From the NCBI GenBank assembly GCA_028752905.1, contig JAQNBH010000014.1, forward strand, positions 2,033,993 to 2,097,992: a DNA stretch of 64,000 nt, read 5' to 3'. Below, piece by piece: positions 22,611 through 33,849 of the stretch (positions are counted from its first letter, which is position 1; each line of letters starts with the position of its first letter). Below the pieces are notes generated by a model. It had not been told where the DNA came from, searched no databases, and saw only the letters and a list, made by a program, of their open reading frames with translations. The stretch comes from Cladorhizidae sp. MBARI D1340-BT2. Its lineage: Eukaryota > Porifera > Demospongiae > Poecilosclerida > Cladorhizidae. Position numbers and translations under genes: made by a program.

Positions 22611-23423
22611 TATTTTTCTTTGTTACATGTAGATATAGGCACAAAAAAACTCAAGAGTCACGAAGTAAAAAAAAACAGATGAAGGAATTGCTAAAACTTG
22701 TAAAAGAACATATTTTGTCAGTGCTGACTCAAACATTTCGTTTTCCAAACTTGGAATGCTTATTCCCACAATTAATGGAAATATTTCTTGTGGCGAGAAT
22801 AACTTTAAAACCGTTTGCTCATTTTTTGGGGCTGTATATGTCATTTGAGAGCTCTTTTAGTACTCTGTGATATCCATGAATCAGATTTTTGTTTACTGCC
22901 AAGAGATGGTGGTTAGAAGAGGTGGCCTCTAGTTTTTATCATTTTTTCAGACTCTGTAGTGTGTAACTAATCAACATGACAACATATGGTAACTTTGGTC
23001 CATGGTTATCACTGAGACACTCCTTAGCAAGACACACACCAATTATGAGTAAATGACTTCAAATCGTTAGGCAGCTAGGTCTGTCACAAATATCTTGGAG
23101 TCACCTCGATGTTTCTGCATGTATCTTCTGAGAAAATTTGTATATAGAGATATTTAACACTTTATAAAAACAAACACAGAATAATAAAGACTTTGGTACC
23201 ATAAATACTTGTGTAGACAAAAGAGAAAAAAAGTGATGGCAATTAGAAATAGGTACAACTATTTTGTGGTTTTGACGCATAGTCCCCCCTTAATGTAAAC
23301 GGCAAACATTTACAGGAGACTTTATATATTGATAGAATGAACTCCAAATACAATACAGATTTTTTAAAGAAGCAATATTGTGATATTTGTATTCGTTTAA
23401 ATAACAAGGTAAGTTAATAAGAG

Positions 23424-23625
23424 GACCATTAATCATGTAAATGTTTGTCTATTAATAACAGGACCATTAATCATGTAACAGGACCATTAATCATGTAAAT
23501 GTTTGTCTATTAATAAGTGGACCATTAATCATGTAAATGTTTGTCTATTAATGACAGGACCATTAATCATGTAAATGTTTGTCTATTAATAAGTGGACTA
23601 TTAATCATGTAAATGTTTTGTCTTT
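23424..23625. repeat. 38-bp tandem repeat, about 5 copies
   Basis: Units contain GGACCATTAATCATGTAAAT and GTTTGTCTATTAATAA; one unit is truncated (23462-23484). It abuts the left LTR-like sequence. Confidence 0.9.
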
Positions 23626-23649
23626 ATGGAAAACATTTTTCTTGTTTCT

Positions 23650-23815
23650 ATTTGCTTTTTTTAATGTAAATGTACTTCTCACCTAACTGTACATCACGTG
23701 ATTGCTTATGGTGTGACATGTTCCAGCTTCACGTGGTCTTACTGAGATTGACGAACTTGATCTTTGTGTTGTAATGATGTAGTGTTGTATAAAGTTGGTT
23801 AATACAATTTATACA
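23650..23815 (+). repeat. 5' LTR of decayed Ty3/gypsy element
   Basis: This stretch matches 28338-28520 with substitutions and small indels: both contain TAACTGTAC, then CA(C/T)(G/A)TGATT, CTTCACGTGGTCTT and TTGTATAAAG in the same order. Exact ends cannot be fixed by eye. Confidence 0.7.
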
Positions 23816-23835
23816 ATGATCTGTTGAGAGACTAT

Positions 23836-24345
23836 TACTATACGATGGATGCATTCCTGAAACCATCGCGACTAGATCTGGACCTACAGCTGCCAAGCAG
23901 TGGAAGCATTGGCACAGGACATTTATCAAATGATGTGGTGAGCCTGCCTCAAACAAGTTTAGAACTATGCATCCCACAATGTCTTTGATTATACTGACTA
24001 TGATGTGGCAATTGAAGCATTTATGCAATGGTATGTCAAAACAATATTTTCCTGCCATCTACTCACCACTACAAGACAGCATCCAGTGAAAACCTCAACG
24101 AATTCCTGCAAGAATTTGGGAAGCTTGGCAGAGATTGTAATATTAGGCCTGTAAGTGTGGAGCAATGCCATGAGGAACTGATACGAAACTCATTCATCAA
24201 CGGAAAAGCTTCTCCACTGATCCGACAATGCCTTCAGGATAAGTAAATGGACTTTAAAACAACTTTTGTCCAGACAAATGCATTGGATCTGGCACAGAAG
24301 AACTCTGAACCATATGCATCATACAGCTGCAGCAATAAGTATGCT
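23836..24345 (+). pseudogene. Ty3/gypsy Gag remnant
   Basis: The 24028-24246 frame carries ENLNEFLQEFGKLGRDCNIR and then LIRNSFINGKASPLIRQCL. This is the pattern of a Ty3/gypsy Gag capsid segment (E-L-EF-L--L--DC, then IR--FI-G--S--IRQ-L). After a stop at 24246 the similarity continues as LDLAQKNSE. An upstream start at about 23844 is in another frame. Stops and frameshifts show it is dead. Confidence 0.75.
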
Positions 24346-24539
24346 CCAAACTGAGGAACATGGTGGGGTGGCCACTCATACTGATTCTTTCTTTGCTGAT
24401 CTACACGCACAAGTCTAGTTTATAAAATCCTCTTACCAAGACTGTTCCTTTTTTCTCTCATGCATATTTACCCATGGGTAGATTTAGCAGATTTTTTTCA
24501 AAAAGTCCACTACTTTTCAATTGTGTGATGAGTAGCCTG

Positions 24540-25160
24540 CATGCTTCCAACTTCCTGAAAACTGATATCATCAAAGCAGTTGAGAAAATGACCTTAGCTC
24601 ACTTAATTTAGCTCAAGTGGTTGATGAGAACTTAGAAACTGGTGAGGTACTTGTTGTTACTGCACAGATAGAAGAAGCAGATGGTCCAATTTGTTAGGCA
24701 ATTTTACGTAGCTACTATCAAGAAGATGCTCAAGAAATTTCCCTTTGATGACTCCCTCTTAAAAAGATTAAATCCAGAATCTGTATGTTGATACGATTTC
24801 TTTGCTGTGGTTACCCAAGATTCCATAGATAGGTCTGACACTGATTCTACCTACCTGGATAAATTGAGGGAAGAATACTTGGATTTTAATCTATCACCAG
24901 CAGATCACCCTTCCATTGACAGTCAGCTGATGATGCAACAGAGATTGCGAGCAGGAAAATTTTATTGGGAAGTTAGCAAGCTGTAAACCTTGGATGGGGA
25001 GGTGAGATTTCCTTGCTTAGTTAAATTCATGACATGTCTTATTATAATTCTTGTCTCTTACATTGACACTGAGAGAGGCTTTTCAAACTTCAGAAAGATT
25101 CATACTGACCAGAGGCCTAGTTTAAGCGAGGAAACATTTCTTTGAATACAATAAAGTTTA
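24540..25160 (+). pseudogene. hAT transposase remnant nested in the gypsy element
   Basis: One frame from about 24712 to 25145 reads through two in-frame stops (TGA near 24787, TAA near 24986). It includes KKMLKKFPFDDSLLKRLNPE, FYWEVSKL, VRFPCL and TERGFSNFRKIHTDQRPSLS. This is the order of the hAT C-terminal region (W--V---G--RFP-L, then ERGFS---KI-T--R--L). It lies between the Gag and RT parts of the Ty3/gypsy remnant, so it inserted into it. TIRs were not identified. Confidence 0.75.
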
Positions 25161-25369
25161 ACATCATAAACTGCTGCTATGAGTCAATTTTTACTGACAA
25201 ACTCCTCACAGAGTGCATGAAACCTAACTCCAAAGACGTCAAAAATGATAACAGTGTCTCATAACCATTTCTTTTTACATTTTGATGATGTCATATTTTA
25301 TTACATCATAATGAAGTGTGGTCAGGGTGTGTGTCCTGTGTCCCAAAAGCTAGTTTCATAAACTCTTGA

Positions 25370-25530
25370 ATGAACTCTCAGTTGACATAATAACATTATA
25401 ATAACCTTCTCCTTGAAATTGTATTCTCTCGATATTTTGACTAGATGCTCTAGCTTTCATCAGGAATAATTATTGTAGTCGATACGTCGAGAGAATACAA
25501 TTTCAAGTTGATTATTGAGAAGGTTATTGT
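25370..25530 (-). repeat. hammerhead-like fold-back repeat, copy 3
   Basis: Perfect 20-bp arms TTGAAATTGTATTCTCTCGA (25413-25432) and its complement (25487-25506), plus outer arms 25401-25410 and 25518-25527, enclose a core. On the - strand the core reads CTGATGA, then CTAGA-GCA-TCTAG, then TCAAAA. CGAAAC of copy 1 is mutated here. The TGAACTCTCAGTTGACATAA block precedes it on the + strand. Confidence 0.6.
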
Positions 25531-26220
25531 AATATTTTCATAAAGTTAACACATGACTTCTGTGGAGGTGCTATAGGAGAGTTTTCCCAACACAAAATGA
25601 ACAGTGCTACAACAGATCATTTCTCAAAAGTATGCCTGTCTAAATTTAGGAAACATACAACCGCTGCAGTCTTCTCACCAATATAATTTGCTCAATCATT
25701 GCCGCCTGTCCTAGAAGCCTGTCTCAGGCCTCCATGATCACTGTGTGCAGACCAAATGTTTTGGCTCTAATTGACCCTGCAAGCTCAGATAGTTTCATAA
25801 ATGAATGGGTCTTTGGGAAGCTGAACCTTCTTCTTTGTCTCAGGGTATTTTTAAGGGTCTCACAATGGTAAAGACCCCTATTCCTGGCCACTGTTTTGCA
25901 GACATTAATCATGTCTATACAGCCACACACCTTTTGGTGTTCTCAAAAATCTCTGTAGTGAAATAATTATTGGACAAGACTCCAAGAAAGAACACAAGAG
26001 AGTTTCTCATTATAAAAACCTGAGTTTGAATACCCAATTAAATATCAGTCTGTGCTCTTTTAGAAGCTTCACTTGCTAAGCCATCATCCTTGCCTAAGCT
26101 TCCTGTATCTAAACCAACAGCAACTAAGTCATGACATTTCAGTTACGATAATCAGAATTTACGGTTTCAAATAAGGGCATTATTGAGTCTGCACTTTGCC
26201 TTGGTTGGAACATATTTTTG
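25531..26220. other. interior of the gypsy element, no motif recognised
   Basis: This is where protease and the start of RT are expected. Only short broken frames are present, including 25724-25930 (-), which I cannot identify. Confidence 0.3.
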
Positions 26221-26700
26221 TTGTCAAATATCCCTTAGCAACTCAAGAAAAGGCTTTGTGTCGACTATTCCCTGACAGTAAATCAGTATACATCACTTCA
26301 TGGGTATCCACTTCCCCAGATAGATGAGATGAGCAACAATGTTGCTAGCTACTGAGTGTTTTCAACATTTGATTTGAAAACTGCTTACAATCAAGGCCCA
26401 ATAAAAGAATCTGATACAAAGAATAGGCTAATGGAGAGACTTTATAAATTTTATTGCATCCCATTTGATGATGTAGCTGTTTTTCTAAGGGACATGGATA
26501 AAATGGTTGAAGATGAAGGGCTCAGAACACTTTACCATATTTGGACAAAACTATGACCAAAATGAGAATGTCCGGAGATTTGTTGATGCCCAGCACAGAA
26601 ATTTGACCTTAAATCAAAACAGGTCATTAAAATCTGTGACGCCCATTAATATTCTGGGGTATCAATATTCTGGGGTATCAATATTCTAGGGTATCAGTAA
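26221..26700 (+). pseudogene. Ty3/gypsy reverse transcriptase remnant
   Basis: Reading across stops gives LCVDYS, then YPLPQIDEM and FSTFDLKTAYNQGPIKESDT, the fingers region of Ty3/gypsy RT that carries the first catalytic Asp (FSTFDLK-AY). Later parts (about 26480-26650) resemble FLRDMDKMVE and a broken LGY segment. The YLDD box is not intact. A 17-bp tandem triplication (ATCAATATTCTGGGGT) lies at 26645-26697. Confidence 0.75.
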
Positions 26701-26979
26701 TGGACCAGATCATGAAAGACTCTGTCCTCTTCAGGAATTTCCTCTTCTCTCCAATAGTCATTCCTTTGCAGGGTTGTGGAAATGTTTGCTTACTACGGAA
26801 AATGAATACCAAACTTCTTTGAAATGATATAACCGCTTATGAGTGCAGTACATGTTCCACTAGACAGTCCTTGACAACTTTTGATCTTCTCGGAAGGAGT
26901 TTGAGAAGGCAGCGCATCACTACATAGAAAGCTGTCCATTGGTAGAGTGTTATGCAATCTCTGCAATGCTAAATCAAGG

Positions 26980-27300
26980 CAGGAGACCTGTTGCCTTCAT
27001 GTCGAGCACACTGCAGAGTAGTTAACTATACTATCCATCTGCAGTGAAGGAGGCTTCAGCAATCATAGAAACAGTACGTAAATGGCACCATTTTCTTGCT
27101 GGTCAGCACTTCGTCCTCATAACTGATCAACACTCAGTGACCTTCATGTTGGATAATAGGAAGTGTTCAAAGGTCAAACAACAAGATACAGGACTGGAGA
27201 CTTGAATTGGCATCATTCTGCTATACTGTGAAGTGTCGACCCGGCAAGGACAATGTGGCACCAGACTTATTTACACGAGCATTCCTAGCTTCAATGTCAA
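26980..27300 (+). pseudogene. Ty3/gypsy RNase H remnant
   Basis: RPVAFMSSTLQ, then YPSAVKEASAIIETVRKWHH, FVLITDQHSVTFMLDN and RPGKDNVAPDL occur in order over about 300 bp with one stop and a frame change. This matches the RNase H domain and the connection to integrase in Ty3/gypsy Pol (TDQ...-F, PGK-N-AD). Confidence 0.8.
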
Positions 27301-27309
27301 TGGCTGACT

Positions 27310-28300
27310 TGAGTGATATCCACACAGCTTTGTGTCACCAAGGATAACTTGAATGTTGCACTTCATATGGTCTAACAATCTACCATTCTCAACTGAAAAT
27401 GTGAAGAGAACATGTTCTACATGCAGACTATGTGCAGAACTGGAACCTCGGTTTTATCCTGGAACTCTAATCAAGGCTATACTCATCCCAGGGAACACCT
27501 CAGTATTAACTTCAAAGTGCCATTGTCTTCAGCATCCCACAAAGTGTACATGCTCACTATTGTTACAAGTATTCATGTTTTCCATTTGCATTTGCTGTCC
27601 GACAATGAATTCATCGATGTCATGTCTTGATCAGATATATTTTGGTGGCAGGACTAATTCACACTGGGGAATACTATCAAGACTATGCCTAATCACCCCA
27701 TAGGAAATGGCCAGGCCAGGTTTGAAAGGTACAATGGAATCATTTGGAAGGTTGTCCATCTTGCACTGAAGTCATTGGATCTGTCAAATTCACAGTGGGA
27801 ACTCCTACTACCAGATGTATTGCATTCAATCTAGTCACTCCTCTCTACATCCACAAACACCACACCCCATGAGTGGTTCTTTGGGTTTCAACAGCATTCA
27901 TCCTATGTGGTCCTCTATGCTATTTTGCCCAGGGCCAGTCTGCTCTGCCAACATTAGGACCAACAAGATCACTTGTGGACCAAGTTTATCTGAAGGAGGC
28001 CAACCCACCTATGCTGATGTGCATCACACCAATGGTCAGAATCAATTATTTCCCTTCAAGACTTGGCTCCTTCTCCAGGCAACCCAGTAGGTGCCGCATG
28101 TACTTAGTCACTGCCGCCAGCCTTAGATGTTTCTACAATAGATGGGTAACTACTGTTCTAAATGAGACCAACACTCCCCTTGAAATCACTGAGACCACTA
28201 TTCTACCAACTGCTATGCCTGAATCTAATTCAAGCTCAGCACTTCGACATTCTACCTGCAGAGTGAAGCTGTCCTTATGCTTGGGCTGTCCCCCTAAGAA
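27310..28300 (+). pseudogene. Ty3/gypsy integrase remnant
   Basis: Broken frames carry a CRLCAEL zinc-binding end, then FPFAF. A NGQARFERYNGIIWK-like segment (27708) and WELLLPDVLHSI (about 27800) follow, then a C-terminal stretch. These lie in the order of a Ty3/gypsy integrase with its HHCC finger and catalytic core. Many stops and shifts are present. The frame at 27873-28307 is partly a shadow of this region. Confidence 0.8.
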
Positions 28301-28318
28301 GGATTAGTGATAATTTCT

Positions 28319-28335
28319 CTCTAGAGGGGAAGAAT
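28319..28335 (+). other. putative polypurine tract
   Basis: CTAGAGGGGAAGAATGA immediately precedes the 3' LTR-like sequence, where the plus-strand primer is expected. Confidence 0.5.
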
Positions 28336-28337
28336 GA

Positions 28338-28520
28338 TGGCTTGTAAACTTTTTAGGTAAATATACTTCACACTTAACTGTACCACATGATTACTTATAA
28401 TGTGTTACTTGACTTCACGTGGTCTTGCTGATTGATCTTTGTTGTAGTGTTAGTACTGTTACGTTGTAGTGATGCTGATAGTTGTATAAAGGCTATTGGT
28501 TACTACAACATACATGCCTA
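28338..28520 (+). repeat. 3' LTR of decayed Ty3/gypsy element
   Basis: Partner of 23650-23815, sharing CTTCACGTGGTCTT and TTGTATAAAG in the same order. The divergence of the two LTRs indicates an old insertion. Confidence 0.7.
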
Positions 28521-28914
28521 TATACATATAGACACATGCATCATAAGTGGCTATCAGGTTTGGTTCAAGTTATGTTTTAGTTACTTAAGAAATGGGTTTA
28601 TCATTTTGATGGTAGATGCAATGCAGTGGATAGTTTGGAGTCTTCAGTAAAATTATGATGAATAGACATTGTACATAAGTTTTTTTGGGGGGACAGTGTA
28701 TAATTATATATATATATAGACATGAGAAATGAAATATAACTTTACTGGATTGACTATTTGGTAATAAAAAAAAAGAAAACAAGTATTTACCAATGCAGGT
28801 AAACATTTCAGGATCCTTTATATGAAGTACCAATATAACACTGATTTAGAAGCATATTGGTCTCATCATAAAGAGTCTTGTAATTGTTTGTTGTCTACTT
28901 TGACAAAGTGTTCC
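28521..28914. other. intergenic, nothing recognised
   Basis: No supported gene; a short TA microsatellite is at 28706-28719. Confidence 0.4.
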
Positions 28915-30905
28915 GTTGTCTGCATTGGTAAAAGGTCTGCATTAGTAAAGGGTCTCCAGTAAGTGGTTGTTTCCAGTAAGTGTTTGTTGTCTACATTGGT
29001 AAAGGGTCTCCTGTAAGTGTTTGTTGTCTACATTGGTAAAGGGTCTCCTGTAAGTGTTTGTTGTCTACATTGGTAAAGAGTCTCCTGTGTTTGTTGTCTA
29101 CATTGGTAAAGGGTCTCCTGTAAGTGTTTGTTGTCTACATTGGTAAAGGGTCTCCTGTAAGTGTTTGTTGTCTGCATTGGTAAAGGGTATCCTGTAAGTG
29201 TTTGTTGTCTGCATTGGTAAAGGGTCTCCTGTAAGTGTTGTTGTCTACATTGGTAAAATGTCTCCTGTAAGTGTTTGTTGTCTGCATTGGTAAAGGGTCT
29301 CCTGTAAGTGTTTGTTGTCTGCATTGGTAAAGGGTCTCCTGTAAGTGTTTGTTGTCTACATTGGTCAAGGGTCTCCTGTATGTGTTTGTTGTCTGCATTG
29401 GTAAAGGGTCTCCAGTAAGTGTTTGTTGTCTACATTGGTAAAGGGTCTCCAGTAAGTGTTTGTTGTCTACATTGGTAAAGGGTCTCCAGTAAGTGTTTGT
29501 TGTCTACATTGGTAAAGAGTCTCCTTTAAGTGTTTGTTGTCTACATTGGTAAAGGGTCTCCTGTAAGTGTTTGTTGTCTACATTGGTCAAGGGTCTCCTG
29601 TAAGTGTTTGTTGTCTACATTTGTAAAGGGTCTCCTGTAAGTGTTTGTTGTCTACATTGGTAAAGGGTCTCCTGTAAGTGTTTGTTGTCTGCATTGGTAA
29701 AGGGTCTCCTGTAAGTGTTGTTGTCTACATTGGTAAAAGGTCTCCTGTAAGTGTTTGTTGTCTGCATTGGTAAAGGGTCTCCTGTAAGTGTTTGTTGTCT
29801 GCATTGGTAAAGGGTCTCCTGTAAGTGTTTGTTGTCTACATTGGTCAAGGGTCTCCTGTATGTGTTTGTTGTCTGCATTGGTAAAGGGTCTCCAGTAAGT
29901 GTTTGTTGTCTACATTGGTAAAGGGTCTCCTGTAAGTGTTTGTTGTCTACATTGGTAAAGGGTCTCCAGTAAGTGTTTGTTGTCTACATTGGTAAAGGGT
30001 CTCCAGTAAGTGTTTGTTGTCTACATTGGTAAAGAGTCTCCTGTAAGTGTTTGTTGTCTACATTGGTAAAGGGTCTCCTGTAAGTGTTTGTTGTCTACAT
30101 TGGTAAAGGGTCTCCTGTAAGTGTTTGTTGTCTACATTGGTAAAGGGTCTCCTGTAAGTGTTTGTTGTCTACATTGGTAAAGAGTCTCCTGTGTTTGTTG
30201 TCTACATTGGTAAAGGGTCTCCTGTAAGTGTTTGTTATCTACATTGGTAAAGGGTCTCCTGTAAGTGTCTGTTGTCTACATTGGTAAAGGGTCTCCAGTA
30301 AGTGTTTGTTGTCTACATTGGTAAAGGGTCTCCAGTAAGTGTTTGTTGTCCACATTGGTAAAGGGTCTCCTGTAAGTGTTTGTTGTCTGCATTGGTAAAG
30401 GGTCTCCTGTAAGTGTTTGTTGTCTGCATTGGTACAGGGTCTCCAGTAAGTGTTTGTTGTCTACATTGGTAAAGGGTCTCCAGTAAGTGTTTGTTGTCTA
30501 CATTGGTAAAGGGTCTCCAGTAAGTGTTTGTTGTCTACATTGGTAAAGAGTCTCCTGTAAGTGTTTGTTGTCTGCATTGGTAAAGGGTCTCCTGTAAGTG
30601 TTTGTTGTCTACATTGGTCAAGGGTCTCCTGTAAGTGTTTGTTGTCTGCATTGGTAAAGGGTCTCCAGTAAGTGTTTGTTGTCTACATTGGTAAAGGGTC
30701 TCCGGTAAGTGGTTGTTTCCAGTAAATGTTTGTTGTCTACATTGGTTTGTTGTCTACATTGGTAAAGGATCTCCTGTAAGTGTTTGTTGTCTGCATTGGT
30801 AAAGGGTCTCCTGTAAGTTTTGTTGTCTACATTGGTAAAGGGTCTCCTGTAAGTGTTTGTTATCTACATTGGTAAAGGGTCTCCTGTAAGTGTTTGTTAT
30901 CGACA
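28915..30905. repeat. 37-bp minisatellite, about 54 copies
   Basis: Units contain TCTACATTGGTAAAGGGTCT and CCTGTAAGTGTTTGTTG. Main variants are CTGTAAGTG/CAGTAAGTG and TCTACATT/TCTGCATT. A higher-order repeat of about 480 bp (13 units) is visible between 29135-29398 and 29615-29878. Frames on the - strand are satellite only. Confidence 0.97.
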
Positions 30906-31506
30906 TGTAAATTCTCGTTTCATTTCCTTTTTACTACTCAATTCAATTGTTTATTTCTTGTTTCTATTTGATGGTCAAGCAGCCTCCCACAAGATGTTAC
31001 TCGGTGTAACACCAGAACCTGTACCACGTTTATTGACACACACGCCTATGCATTCATGTATTACGCATAGAAACATGTTACATAGTCACTTCATGGTAGG
31101 AAAACTGCAGCTGCTCCCAGTATTGCATGTGTACAGACAGGTTGATGATGTCTATGAATCTATAATGATCTTCAGGTGTTTGGCTAAGTAGAGAAATAGA
31201 TTTAGTACTGAATTGAGAAATCGGGTTAGTTTTTAAATGAATGATGAATGGGCATATTCCACACACAAAAACTAGTCCTTCTGCATACACAAGTTTGTGT
31301 GGGACGGGGAGGGGGGCAGCTGCAAACAGAAGTATTTAGATCTGCTGGCCTGTCTATTCAGCAAAGAGCCGTACTAATTCTCTTGAAATAATCTGAAAAC
31401 AAGTCAATATTGAAATGCATGGGGCACACCACCCACCCAATTAAAGATAATGATATTCGTATTTTATGGTCATGGTGTGAGCACTAAAAGCTGACCACAC
31501 TATTTA
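30906..31506. other. intergenic, nothing recognised
   Basis: Overlapping short frames at 30853-31290 on both strands have no motif. Confidence 0.35.
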
Positions 31507-31960
31507 TCAACAATAATTTATCAGGTAGCTAGAGACTTTAGTTAACTGGGCATATATAGATGTTAAACTGAAACTAATTTTTCCATTTTCTCCCGACTCT
31601 TTGTCTGGTTCTTCACAGGACTCGCCGCCCGTAGATTCATCGGTTCTCCCTGAAATAGTATCTTCCAGGAACCTCTGCACCCACACTGGAAGTTGATCAG
31701 GTCCAGGTTTCCTACTCTCAATCCTGGTGATGATGTGGCACCAGAATTGGGCTTGTGTGCTTGTTTCATACCTCCAATTCTCGACTTTGTCGGGGCATTG
31801 GCACACACCTTCAGATGCGAAGAGCTGAGCAAGAGCATCCATCTTCATGTAGAATGTGTATAGCTTCTTCCCCTCAAAATCGACTCCCAGCTCCATATGA
31901 TAGCTCAGCTGGAAGAGCTTCTGGTCATATGTATATGGCACCTTGGTCTGGCTTAAGGAA
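31507..31960 (-). other. unidentified antisense coding remnant
   Basis: A 144-codon frame with balanced, globular-looking composition (FEGKKLYTFYMKMDALAQLF, then a Cys pair in GVCQCP and a Glu/Ser-rich acidic tail). I do not recognise the family. It lies left of the antisense gypsy fragment and may be the downstream part of what continues at 33850-34350, or part of a separate transposon. Confidence 0.35.
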
Positions 31961-32560
31961 ATCGTGCTTCTTCAACCGTGCAATGGTCCACCTTCTTGAA
32001 CAGCATCCCATCATGCTGAAAGTATCTGCTCTGCTCTCAATCAGACTATATGTGGGGACTCATTGCAACTGCATCTTCACACACCGAAATATTCCCCTTG
32101 TCACTGACTTACAATGCACGAGCATTAGCTTCATTCTCTGATGAGGACAACAGGAACTTCTCAGCTTCCCGTGTCAAGGCTGAGGTGGGTCAGAACGTCT
32201 CCTTCGACTTGTTTTGGATGAGTGTGTTGGCCTTCCTTTGGTCTCCATCTTGGGAGCTTTTGCACTCACGAGCTATGTGAACACTTTGACTACACTAGTA
32301 ACACCTTCTAGGCTAAAACTCACTCCCTCCTTGCCGCTGTCCAGTTGTCGGGTTCCTCTTGTTGAGACCCTTCTAAGTAGCTTCTCCTTGTCCTGGTGAC
32401 TTGCATTTGAGTGTTGGTCGATCTTTGAAGGTGCACCTGATGAAGAGGTAGGTTGTCATACTGCTGCTGCTGTTTGAGAACTACAGGTCTCCTCTTCCCC
32501 CTTGGCTACAGTATCCAGTGCCTTGTCCTGGCAAGCTGACACAGCTGGGGTTCAAATTAG
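31961..32560 (-). other. hydrophilic antisense remnant between unknown ORF and protease
   Basis: Conceptual antisense frames are rich in Lys, Ser, Gln and Glu (for example LLSSSENEANARAL near 32140), interrupted by stops. The RT that should follow a gypsy protease is not here. Confidence 0.25.
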
Positions 32561-32574
32561 CTCATACCTCAAAC

Positions 32575-32823
32575 CTAGGTGCATTCTGGTATAACAGTTA
32601 CTTCTGCTCCAGTGTCAATGCAGAATTCTATAGATTGGTCATTCAGTTTCAGGTTAACTACCCAGGGGTGGTCCTCTACTGCTCCAAGGAAGGATTCTCC
32701 TTCTTCATCTGAGTTAGGTACTTCATCTTGTCTTACTCCCTTGACATTTGCTAATAACCTGCAAACTGCCCTAAAATGGCCTTTCTTCATGCAGTTCCAC
32801 AAGTGACATCCCTGGCCGGGCAC
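32575..32823 (-). pseudogene. Ty3/gypsy Gag zinc knuckle and aspartic protease
   Basis: The 82-codon frame begins with CHLWNCMKKGHFRAVC, a CCHC knuckle with its first Cys shifted. It ends with FCIDTGAEVTVIPE, the active-site loop of a retroviral-type aspartic protease (DTGA). A DEEGESFLGAV segment links the two, as in Gag-Pol of Ty3/gypsy elements. It stops just after the active site and no RT follows, so it is truncated. Confidence 0.8.
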
Positions 32824-32899
32824 TTCTGTCGCTCATGGGAAGGCACCTTGCCACACCAGAAATGTTGTTTTCCTGGCTGGACTTGAGAAAGTCATTGGT

Positions 32900-33490
32900 C
32901 GTCTCTACCCTTGTGTATTGGAATTGAGTTGTCAATTCTGATCAACGATAGCTGCTTCTTAATGGCTTCTGCCTGGCATACTTTCTAAACTGCCCATCTA
33001 GGGTCAGGGCTGCATCAGCATAAGTCTTAGAGAGGGTGGCATCTTGCAGGCCCACCACAATGCGATCCCTGGTCATTTCGTTATGCAGGATCTCATACTC
33101 ACAATGTTTGGTCAAAGCATGCAAGTCTGTGATGAAGGCTACATTTTCACCCTATATATACACTCATATTGAATTTTGCTTGCTCAAATATAGTATTCCG
33201 TCTTTTTACGAAGTGGGTCTCAAACCTGGCTCTGACTGTATCGTACTTCTTCTTGTCCTCATCAGACAATGAAAATGACCAGAGAATGTCATCTGCCTTG
33301 TTGCCCCGAGTGTAAATTAGTATGTTTACTTGTACGTCTTCCGGCAGCAGTTCTGAACCTCTCGAATCTCCTGACTCATTTGGGCCCTTCTTGGGGGTGA
33401 CGGAAGATGAACTGTTCGGAAGCAGTCACTTGGTAGATTGCTGCCATGTGGTCTAGATTTTCCTTGCTTACTTCTGACAAAAGGCTTAGA
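32900..33490 (-). pseudogene. Ty3/gypsy Gag remnant
   Basis: Antisense frames carry FRHPQEGPK followed, after a stop and shifts, by RRFERFRTAAG-like sequence (33330-33420). They then carry HCEYEILHNEMTRDRIVVGL and LSKTYADAALTL (32942-33124), the usual order of a Ty3/gypsy Gag capsid. It lies directly downstream of the LTR and primer site on the - strand and continues into the zinc knuckle at 32823. Confidence 0.8.
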
Positions 33491-33507
33491 TCCCACCACT
33501 GCCACCA
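33491..33507 (-). other. putative primer binding site
   Basis: TGGTGGCAGTGG follows the LTR end TGTACA on the - strand, as expected of a tRNA primer site in Ty3/gypsy elements. Confidence 0.55.
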
Positions 33508-33810
33508 TGTACAGTTAGTGATTGCTAGCTCCTGAGGGCTACCCAACAGATAGTCCAAGAGAGTGAGTTACAGATCAACATGAGTCACTTTAGTCAGTCA
33601 CAACTGAGCGTGCCCAGTCCACAAAACATTACATAATGCATGAATCATATGATAACAGTTATTGTTATGTGGTATAACAAGAATACTAGTCAGAGAAAGT
33701 ATTACACCACTGGCTGGAACACCTTCAACAAGCAGGGATGTGGCCCCTCGTGCTAGGTGTGACACTGCACCTTCCACATATGAGTGGGCATAGTAATTTG
33801 AGCTGTGACA
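33508..33810 (-). repeat. 5' LTR of antisense Ty3/gypsy element
   Basis: On the - strand the segment starts TGTCACAGCT at 33810 and ends CTGTACA at 33508. This TGT...ACA pattern is followed at once by the primer site and Gag. About 303 bp. No matching 3' LTR was found to the left. Confidence 0.65.
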
Positions 33811-33849
33811 TCTGGTGCTTTCCTGGTTGGAGGGCTGCTTCCCCTCCCG

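Larger units (their letters stand above)
20967..23293. mobile_element. TIR element starting TAAGGGGGG, with nested hAT
   Basis: The left end TAAGGGGGGACTATGCGTCA (plus AAA) at 20967 is matched by its reverse complement ending at about 23293. The terminal TTAAGGGGG-type sequence resembles the two long-TIR MITEs at 50831 and 55664. No transposase of its own is recognised. A hAT element lies inside at 21873-22610. Confidence 0.6.

Noticed and set aside
28915..30905. CRISPR-like regular repeat
   Set aside because: Head-to-tail tandem monomers without unique spacers, no cas genes, eukaryotic context.
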